From Rhodococcus maanshanensis NBRC 100610 (GTDB taxonomy: Bacteria > Actinomycetota > Actinomycetes > Mycobacteriales > Mycobacteriaceae): a DNA stretch of 32,756 bases. Location: the NCBI RefSeq assembly GCF_001894865.1, contig NZ_BCXA01000062.1, positions 1-32,756 of the forward strand. Direction: 5' to 3'. A program made the position numbers and the translations under genes. Positions 1 to 5,622 of this stretch are shown piece by piece. Positions within the stretch are counted from its first letter, which is position 1. Each line of letters begins with the position of its first letter. The notes beneath the pieces were generated by a model. The model did not search any database. It saw nothing but the letters and a program-made list of their open reading frames with translations, and was not told the origin of the DNA.

Positions 1-186
1 CTCGATCCTGCTCCGCCGTGCGCCTCGACGGCGAGCGCTGCGGCGGGAACTAGCCTGTTCCCCTTGGGTTCCGAGTCCTCCGTGCCGGTTCCCGTCCTGA
101 TCGAGTTCGACGGATGCCGCCGGGTCCTCATCGACGGCGTCGTCCCGGTCGTGGCGTCGCCCGTGTTACTCGCACTTGTCGCGTGA
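1..186 (+). CDS. Possible 3' end of an unidentified gene (cut by window start)
   Basis: Frame 1 is open from the first base to a TGA at 184-186, giving 61 codons with mostly G/C third positions. The translation has an Ala/Ser/Pro-rich first half and a hydrophobic Val/Leu-rich end. I recognise no family, and the beginning lies outside the window. It may equally be chance, because long open frames are common in DNA this GC-rich. It is followed within 20 bases by the hairpin upstream of the DUF559 gene. Confidence 0.25.
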   Translation, partial: LDPAPPCASTASAAAGTSLFPLGSESSVPVPVLIEFDGCRRVLIDGVVPVVASPVLLALVA

Positions 187-200
187 ATGCATGAGGAGCG

Positions 201-263
201 TCGCGAGCTAGTTGTTTTGATGGTGCCCAAGCCGAAAACCACGCAAGAACGACTAGTTCGCGG
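201..263. repeat. Long imperfect inverted repeat (RNA hairpin) upstream of DUF559 gene
   Basis: Arms 201-218 and 246-263 pair over 18 consecutive positions in RNA: 14 Watson-Crick pairs and 4 G-U wobbles, with a 27-base loop. Each arm carries CTAG, a rare tetranucleotide in GC-rich actinomycete DNA. The element ends 13 bases before the ATG at 277. It could be a transcription terminator for an upstream gene, a regulatory hairpin controlling the nuclease-like gene, or a recognition palindrome. There is no T-tract after it, which argues against a classical terminator. Confidence 0.55.
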
Positions 264-276
264 ATAGGTTCCGCAG

Positions 277-1158
277 ATGGGTCGCACGCCGAAACCTCCT
301 GCGGGACCGATCCGTCGCGCCACGCTGCTGCAGACCATGACGTCGTGGCAGATCGCGCGCGACTACACACCGGTGTTGAACGGGGTGTACGTGCGGTCCG
401 ACCAGCCCGTCGACTTTGCACAGCGGTCGCGGGCGCTGGGCGTCGCGTTTCCGGACGGCGTGTTGTCCGGGTGGTCGGCCGCTGCGCTGCACGGGTGCCG
501 GTATGTCCCGGCGGGGGTGGAACCTGAGCTGATCCTGCCGCGCCCGGCGAGGCGCAGGGCGGGCGTGCGATTCGGGTACGGCGCTCTGGCCGTCGACGAA
601 CACGAGGACGTCTACGGATACGAGCTGACCTCCCATCTGCGGACCGCGTACGACCTGGGTCGCCGACTGCCGTTCGACCGGGCCGTCGAAGCGGTCGACG
701 GGCTCTGCAACATCGGTCGCTTCGAACCCGATGGGCTGCACGCGCTGATCGAGCGGCATCGCGGAGACCGGGGCCTCAAACAGTTGCGTCGGGTCGTCGA
801 CCTGGCCGACGGCGGCGCGGAGTCCCCGTGGGAGACACGGACCCGGCTGCTGGTGGTGCGCGCGGGATTCGAGAAGCCCGAGACCCAGGTGCTGTTGGTC
901 GACGGGCACGGCCGACTCGTCGCGCAGGTGGACATGGCGTGGCCGGAGTACCGGGTGGTGCTCGAGTACGACGGTGACCACCACCGGGAACGGGACCGCT
1001 ATGCGCGGGACATCCGCCGCACGAACAGCATCCGGCGACTCGGGTGGGACGTCGTGGTGGCCACGAAGGAGATGGTCATGCGGCATCCGGACGAATTGCT
1101 CGAGCGGGTCGCATCGGCCCTACGGGCAGGCGGCGCGACGGCTGTCGCGGTGATGTGA
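277..1158 (+). CDS. AbiEi-like / DUF559 endonuclease-domain protein
   Basis: A 293-residue protein with two parts. Residues about 15-60 resemble the N-terminal winged-helix of AbiEi-type antitoxins (run ending in L-N-G-V-Y-V-R). The C-terminal third (about 185-285) is a DUF559/Vsr-like PD-(D/E)XK nuclease fold: a Glu in ESPWETRTR, then Q-V-D-M-A-W, then V-L-E-Y-D-G-D-H-H, with the acidic residues in the usual order. Such standalone proteins occur in many paralogous copies in mycobacteria, rhodococci and nocardiae and have no established role. No AbiEii-like toxin partner is adjacent: the next gene is convergent and encodes a siderophore-binding protein. The ATG at 277 is preferred because the N-terminal helix needs the residues just after it. 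A long hairpin precedes the gene. Confidence 0.75.
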   Translation: MGRTPKPPAGPIRRATLLQTMTSWQIARDYTPVLNGVYVRSDQPVDFAQRSRALGVAFPDGVLSGWSAAALHGCRYVPAGVEPELILPRPARRRAGVRFGYGALAVDEHEDVYGYELTSHLRTAYDLGRRLPFDRAVEAVDGLCNIGRFEPDGLHALIERHRGDRGLKQLRRVVDLADGGAESPWETRTRLLVVRAGFEKPETQVLLVDGHGRLVAQVDMAWPEYRVVLEYDGDHHRERDRYARDIRRTNSIRRLGWDVVVATKEMVMRHPDELLERVASALRAGGATAVAVM

Positions 1159-1162
1159 AACC

Positions 1163-2155
1163 TCAGCCGATCGCGGGGACTACTGTCGCCGGATCGTCAT
1201 CGGTGGCGGCCGACAGTGCGGGGGTGGCGACGTCGAGCAGATACGGCTGGCTCAGCGGGCTGGCGAAACCGATCGCCGCGGTGGCGTCGGTGCCGAACTC
1301 GCCGAGATACACGGTGCGATCCTCCTTCACGACCGCGAGTTGTGAGAACACCGGATCGGCTGCGAGCTTCTCCTTGGTCGCGCCGAGGACGATCAGCGTC
1401 GGCTGGTCCAACAGGTCCAGCCGTTCGGGGCTCACCGTGCCGGTTTCGGTGGGAGCGGTGAATCCGAGGGTGGTGAAGAACGCCGCGCGCGGATCCTCGG
1501 GTTCGAGGATGTAGAAGCCGTTGTCGAGCACCATCGCGACCGCGGCGGTCCTGCCGGCGAACTGCGAATTCGCGGCGGTGGCCGCGTCGAAGGCGGTGCG
1601 GACCCGGTCGCGCACCTTCTCGGCCTCGCCCTGCTTTCCGAGTGCCTTGCCGATGGCGTCGAGCTGGTCCTCCCACGACGCCGTTCCGCCGTCGGCGGTG
1701 CCGAGGACGTCGCCGACGGTTGGCGCGAGCCCGGAGAGGGTGTCGTAGTCGTTCTTGGTGAACACCGCGTAGGTGCCGAGAAGCACGTCGGGGTTGGCCG
1801 CCGCGACCTTTTCGACGTCCAACTCCATGCCGCCGACCTCGGGGATGTCGGTCGGGTATCCCTGTGCCCACGGCCGCTGCTTGTAGTCGTATCCGGTGAA
1901 TGCTCGGGTCGCGACGGGGGTCTCGCCGAGTGCGAGAGCGAAGTCGAGGTCGTTGAATCCGACGGTGACGACCCGGTTCGGCCGCGACTCGATCGTCGTC
2001 GACCCGAACTTGTGCTGCATGGTTACGGGGAAGACACCGTCGGAGCCGACGAACGCGCTGTCGGTGGCGTCGTCGCTGGTGCACGCGGCCAGTGACGCGA
2101 CGCCCGTGAGGGCCAAGGTGGAGGAGAGTACCGATGCCCAGCGGGGAGATCGCAC
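1163..2155 (-). CDS. Iron-siderophore ABC transporter substrate-binding lipoprotein
   Basis: A 330-residue protein starting with GTG. It has a lipoprotein signal with lipobox L22-A-A-C25, followed by an acidic Ser/Asp linker and a FepB/FecB-type periplasmic-binding fold: V-V-T-V-G-F near residue 65, A-A-N-P-D-V-L-L-G near 120, and L-D-L-L-D-Q-P-T-L-I-V-L-G near 240. It would sit on the outer face of the membrane and hand ferric siderophore to an ABC permease, which is not encoded in the window. The gene stands alone, 82 bases beyond the antiporter operon. An IdeR/DtxR-type box lies 26 bases upstream of the start, so iron repression is expected. The substrate cannot be told from sequence. Confidence 0.88.
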   Translation of the reverse strand: MRSPRWASVLSSTLALTGVASLAACTSDDATDSAFVGSDGVFPVTMQHKFGSTTIESRPNRVVTVGFNDLDFALALGETPVATRAFTGYDYKQRPWAQGYPTDIPEVGGMELDVEKVAAANPDVLLGTYAVFTKNDYDTLSGLAPTVGDVLGTADGGTASWEDQLDAIGKALGKQGEAEKVRDRVRTAFDAATAANSQFAGRTAAVAMVLDNGFYILEPEDPRAAFFTTLGFTAPTETGTVSPERLDLLDQPTLIVLGATKEKLAADPVFSQLAVVKEDRTVYLGEFGTDATAAIGFASPLSQPYLLDVATPALSAATDDDPATVVPAIG

Positions 2156-2180
2156 GATTCGGGACCTTTCGGACGGCTAG

Positions 2181-2199
2181 TTAAGTGAACCTAACCTAA
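2181..2199 (-). promoter_or_regulatory. IdeR/DtxR-type iron box
   Basis: Read on the minus strand this 19-mer matches the IdeR consensus TTAGGTTAGSCTAACCTAA at 16 of 19 positions. It lies 26 bases upstream of the GTG start of the siderophore-binding lipoprotein. IdeR/DtxR with Fe2+ would be expected to repress that gene. It also lies just downstream of mnhG (its end at 2237), so it does not serve the antiporter operon. Confidence 0.85.
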
Positions 2200-2236
2200 C
2201 AACGAACGGCGTCCCGTGGTGGCTTCGGGGACTGAG

Positions 2237-2575
2237 CTACTCGCGGCCCTCTCGGTCCAGGTCGCCGACGATGCCGAGCCCGTCGCGGCTGCGCTGTTCG
2301 CGGTAGGCCACCCGGCCGACCGTGTGCGCGATGACCGGCGCGGTCAACAGAGTGAACAACCCGACCAGCACCAGCATCCAGATGTCGACGTTGCCGCGCA
2401 GCCGGATCACCGCGCCGATCAGCACCAGCACCAGGCCGATCACCTGAGGCTTGGTCGCGGCGTGCATGCGGGAGAGGGTGTCAGGGAAGCGCACGATCCC
2501 GATGGCGGCGGTCATGGCGAGCAGCGCGCCCAGCAGGATGAGAACGGCGGCGACGACCTCGAGCACGGTGTTCAC
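2237..2575 (-). CDS. mnhG: Na+/H+ antiporter subunit MnhG/MrpG
   Basis: A 112-residue protein with three hydrophobic helices and the family signature I-G-I-V-R-F-P-D-T-L-S-R-M-H-A-A-T-K-P near residues 25-43. MnhG is a small membrane subunit of the Mrp multisubunit cation/proton antiporter. It is the last gene of the operon. Its GTG start overlaps the mnhF stop by four bases (GTGA), implying translational coupling. Length is typical, with a short charged cytoplasmic tail. An iron-regulated gene starts 82 bases further on. Confidence 0.93.
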   Translation of the reverse strand: MNTVLEVVAAVLILLGALLAMTAAIGIVRFPDTLSRMHAATKPQVIGLVLVLIGAVIRLRGNVDIWMLVLVGLFTLLTAPVIAHTVGRVAYREQRSRDGLGIVGDLDREGRE

Positions 2576-2832
2576 TGGTCGTCACGCACCCGGAACCGTG
2601 CCACGCTGACCGAGCCGACGAAGCCGACGAGGGAGAGCGCGACGATGGCGGGCACCAGCGTGGTGTCGAGGCTGTAGGCGGCCCACACCGCGAGCCCGCA
2701 GATGGCCACCGCGACCAGGGTGTCCATCGCGACCAGACGGTCAAGCGTGGACGGCCCGTCGAGCAGTCGGTACGAGGTCATCACGGCGGCCACCGAGAGC
2801 ATCACCCCGGCGATCACGAGCACTGTCGTCAC
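2572..2832 (-). CDS. mnhF: Na+/H+ antiporter subunit MnhF/MrpF
   Basis: An 86-residue protein with three membrane helices. It carries the family signature Y-R-L-L-D-G-P-S-T-L-D-R-L-V-A-M-D near residues 21-37, whose Asp residue is conserved in MrpF. The GTG at 2832 overlaps the mnhE stop (GTGA), and its own TGA overlaps the mnhG start. It is a required small subunit of the Mrp complex in the cytoplasmic membrane. The true gene is much shorter than the open frame around it, which extends upstream only as antisense-free reading of mnhE in another frame. Confidence 0.92.
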   Translation of the reverse strand: MTTVLVIAGVMLSVAAVMTSYRLLDGPSTLDRLVAMDTLVAVAICGLAVWAAYSLDTTLVPAIVALSLVGFVGSVSVARFRVRDDQ

Positions 2833-3416
2833 GGCAGATCCTTTCGGTCGATGTGCCCCGGCGCCGAGGGGTCGAAGACGGGATTGTCCACGTGCCACGG
2901 GGACGGCTTCCACTCCTCGTCGCGCTCGAACGAGGCGATGAACAGCCGTTCCAGCTGCCGCACGGTCCGGTAGAACTGGTCGACGGCCCTGTCGGTGCTC
3001 ACGTCGAGCACGTGCACGTACACCATCCGCTTGACCTGGTCGACCTCCAGCACCATGGTGCCGGGGATCAGGTTGAGCACGTCGATGCACAGGGTCAGCA
3101 CCAGATCGGACTTGATGGCCAACCGAGCACGCAGCACGCCGGTCACCGGGGGCGGACCGGGGCGCACGGCCAGCCAGGCCACCTGCGCGCTCGACTGTGC
3201 CGCATACACGATGCAGAGCCCGACCAGCTTCACGATCGACCACAGGTGGATCCGGCCCTCGACGGGGACCCGCGGCAGCGGGAGCAGCACCATGATCAGC
3301 ACACCCACGGCCAGGCCGCCGAGGATGTTCGCGACGCTGATGTTGCCCCACAACAGGATCCACACGGCGGTCAGCCACACCAGGACCCCGCCGCGCAGTA
3401 CCCGTTCCCTGTTCAT
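2829..3416 (-). CDS. mnhE: Na+/H+ antiporter subunit MnhE/MrpE
   Basis: A 195-residue protein with an N-terminal hydrophobic region (V-W-L-T-A-V-W-I-L-L-W-G-N) of two to three helices and a soluble C-terminal half, as in MrpE. The typical N-L-I-P-G-T-M sequence is present near residue 115, followed by V-Y-V-H-V-L-D-V. MrpE is needed for assembly and activity of the antiporter. The ATG at 3416 overlaps the mnhD stop by four bases. The C-terminal extension of about 30 residues beyond the core is hydrophilic and of unknown role. Confidence 0.92.
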   Translation of the reverse strand: MNRERVLRGGVLVWLTAVWILLWGNISVANILGGLAVGVLIMVLLPLPRVPVEGRIHLWSIVKLVGLCIVYAAQSSAQVAWLAVRPGPPPVTGVLRARLAIKSDLVLTLCIDVLNLIPGTMVLEVDQVKRMVYVHVLDVSTDRAVDQFYRTVRQLERLFIASFERDEEWKPSPWHVDNPVFDPSAPGHIDRKDLP

Positions 3417-5041
3417 CGCGTACCCCCCGTCGCGGCCGCCTGTTCGGCGTACCCGGGTCCGAGCACGGCGTCGATGTAGATCGAGCGGTCCCGCAGGTCC
3501 GCGGCCGCACGGTCGGTGATCGCGATGAACTGGCCGGCGAACACGGTCAGGGCCAGGCCCACCGCGACCACGCCGATCGTGGGGATCAGCATCAGGGCGG
3601 GCATCCTGCCGACGTCGGCGCGGTCGTCGAAGGCGATGTCCTCCTCGGACTCGTCGATCAGGGCGGACGGGCTGACGTCGGCGAGGTCGCCCTCGGGGGC
3701 GTCGGCGCGCGAGCGCCAGAACGCCTTCGTCCAGACCCGGGCCACCACGTACAGGGTGAGCAGGCTCGTGACGGTGCCGCCCGCGACCAGCACCCAGGAC
3801 AACGCGCTCGGGTGGGCGACGCCCGCCTGCAGCAGGGCGACCTTCCCGATGAAGCCGGAGAACGGCGGGATGCCGGCCAGGTTCAGCGCGGGCACCAGGA
3901 ACACCAGCGCCAGCACCGGGCTCGCCGCGGCGAGCCCGCCGAGCCTGCGCAGCGAGGACGAGCCGGCCTGCCGCTCGATCAGGCCGACCACCAGGAACAG
4001 CGCGGTCTGCACGATGATGTGGTGCGCGACGTAGTAGATGGCGCCGGACAGGCCCTGCTGGGTGGACAGCGCGATGCCGAACACCATGTAGCCGATGTGG
4101 CTGACCAGGGTGAACGAGAGCAGCCGCTTGATGTCGCTCTGCGCGATGGCACCGAAGATGCCGACCAGCATGGTGAGCAGGCCGCAGATCATCAGCACGT
4201 TGTCGAGCTCGCCCTGCGGGAACAGCAGGGTGTGCGCCCGGATGATCGCGTAGACGCCGACCTTGGTGAGCAGGCCCGCGAACACGGCCGTGACCGGGGC
4301 CGGCGCGGTCGGGTAGGAGTCCGGCAGCCAGGTGGAGAGCGGGAACACCGCGGCCTTGATGCCGAACGCGACCAACAGCACGCCGAAGACCGCGGTCCTG
4401 GTGCCGACCGGGATGCCGTCGAGCCGGGTGGCCATCTGGGCCAGGTTGAGGGTGCCGGTCGCGCCGTACGCGAGGGCGATGCCGACCAGGAAGATCAGCG
4501 ACGACACCATCGAGACCATCACGTAGGAGACCCCGGCGCGCACCCGGTCGGCACTGGCCCCGAGGGTCAGCAGCACGAACGACGCGGCGAGCAGCACCTC
4601 GAACCCGACGTACAGGTTGAACAGATCGCCCGCCAGGAACGCGTTGGAGATGCCCGCGGTCAGCGCCAGGTAGGTGGGCAGGAAGATCGACACCGGCTGT
4701 CGTTCGGTGCCGTCGTGGATGCCCTGCCCGACCGCGAACCCCATGACGGCGAGCAGCACGATGCTCGAGACCACCAGCATCACCGCCGACAGCTGGTCCA
4801 CCACCAGGGTGATGCCGATCGGCGAGTCCCAGCCGCCGACCTGCAGCGTGGAGATGCCGTCCCGGTCGGTGAGGTACAGCAGCAGGCAGGCGACGACCAG
4901 GCCGATCACCAGCGCGGACATGGTGACCGCGCGCTGGAACCGCGGTCTGCGGCCGCCGATGAGGGTGATCGCGGCGGCGAGCATGGGCACCAGCACCGGC
5001 AGCGGGGTCAGGGTGCGGATCAGATCAGGGGACAGGGTCAT
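3413..5041 (-). CDS. mnhD: Na+/H+ antiporter subunit MnhD/MrpD
   Basis: A 542-residue polytopic protein of the proton-conducting quinone oxidoreductase family, related to NuoL/M/N. Typical signatures are visible: G-D-L-F-N-L-Y-V-G-F-E-V near residue 120, G-I-K-A-A-V-F-P-L-S-T-W-L-P-D-S-Y near 225, and S-H-I-G-Y-M near 315. The Glu in Y-V-G-F-E and the Lys in I-K-A-A are the conserved proton-path residues of the family. A strongly acidic cytoplasmic loop interrupts the last helices near residues 450-480. The ATG overlaps the mnhC stop (ATGA). The protein forms one of the two large antiporter-like subunits. Confidence 0.95.
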   Translation of the reverse strand: MTLSPDLIRTLTPLPVLVPMLAAAITLIGGRRPRFQRAVTMSALVIGLVVACLLLYLTDRDGISTLQVGGWDSPIGITLVVDQLSAVMLVVSSIVLLAVMGFAVGQGIHDGTERQPVSIFLPTYLALTAGISNAFLAGDLFNLYVGFEVLLAASFVLLTLGASADRVRAGVSYVMVSMVSSLIFLVGIALAYGATGTLNLAQMATRLDGIPVGTRTAVFGVLLVAFGIKAAVFPLSTWLPDSYPTAPAPVTAVFAGLLTKVGVYAIIRAHTLLFPQGELDNVLMICGLLTMLVGIFGAIAQSDIKRLLSFTLVSHIGYMVFGIALSTQQGLSGAIYYVAHHIIVQTALFLVVGLIERQAGSSSLRRLGGLAAASPVLALVFLVPALNLAGIPPFSGFIGKVALLQAGVAHPSALSWVLVAGGTVTSLLTLYVVARVWTKAFWRSRADAPEGDLADVSPSALIDESEEDIAFDDRADVGRMPALMLIPTIGVVAVGLALTVFAGQFIAITDRAAADLRDRSIYIDAVLGPGYAEQAAATGGTR

Positions 5042-5622
5042 TCGCGATCACCGCCGGGAACACGGAGCGGTTCGTCGCCGTCCGGGTCGAACTCGTCGAA
5101 GTCGCCCTCGCGCAGGTCCTCGTAGCACTCGAGGTCCTCGAGGTTCTTGAGCTGTTCGAGCGGGATCGGATTGCCCTTGTCGTCGAAGGCGTCGCCGCCG
5201 AAGGTGGCGTCGCCGGTGATCGGGTCGTCGGAGCGGTCGTGGTCCGGTGCCTCGGCGGGGCCGCGGCGGCGGATGACCTTGGTGTCCTCGGGGTCGTTCT
5301 CGACGGCGTCCTTGGTGTTGATCTTGTAGGAGCGGTAGGCCAGCGCCATCACGAACGCCGCGATGCCCATCGTGATGACGATCGCGGTCAGGATCATCGC
5401 CTGCGCCAATGGGTCGGCCATGGTGTCGTACACCGCGTTCGTCCGTCCGACGATGGGGGCGCTGCCCGGCGGTCCGCCGACGGTGAGGATGAGCAGGTTG
5501 ACGCCGTTGCCGAACAGCAGCAGCCCCAGCAGCATCTTGGTGATGCTGCGCTCGAGCAACAGGTACACCCCGCAGGCGATCAGCACACCGACGATGACGA
5601 GGATGCCGAAGTTCGCGCTCAT
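5038..5622 (-). CDS. mnhC: Na+/H+ antiporter subunit MnhC/MrpC with long acidic tail
   Basis: A 194-residue protein related to NuoK. The first about 100 residues hold three helices with G-V-Y-L-L-L-E-R, F-G-N-G-V-N-L-L-I-L and the D-P-L-A-Q-A-M-I-L-T-A-I-V-I sequence diagnostic of MrpC. Classical MrpC is about 113 residues; here a hydrophilic tail of roughly 90 residues rich in Asp and Glu follows. Its function is unknown, but similar tails are familiar in actinobacterial homologues. The ATG at 5622 overlaps the mnhA stop by four bases. It must start here, because the same open frame continues upstream only as a shadow of mnhA. Confidence 0.93.
   Translation of the reverse strand: MSANFGILVIVGVLIACGVYLLLERSITKMLLGLLLFGNGVNLLILTVGGPPGSAPIVGRTNAVYDTMADPLAQAMILTAIVITMGIAAFVMALAYRSYKINTKDAVENDPEDTKVIRRRGPAEAPDHDRSDDPITGDATFGGDAFDDKGNPIPLEQLKNLEDLECYEDLREGDFDEFDPDGDEPLRVPGGDRE

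Noticed and set aside
253-1086. 277-codon minus-strand open frame
   Set aside because: Antisense to the DUF559 gene; His/Pro/Arg-rich composition typical of a shadow.
3812-5125. 437-codon plus-strand open frame
   Set aside because: Antisense shadow of mnhD and mnhC, with no ribosome site or family resemblance.
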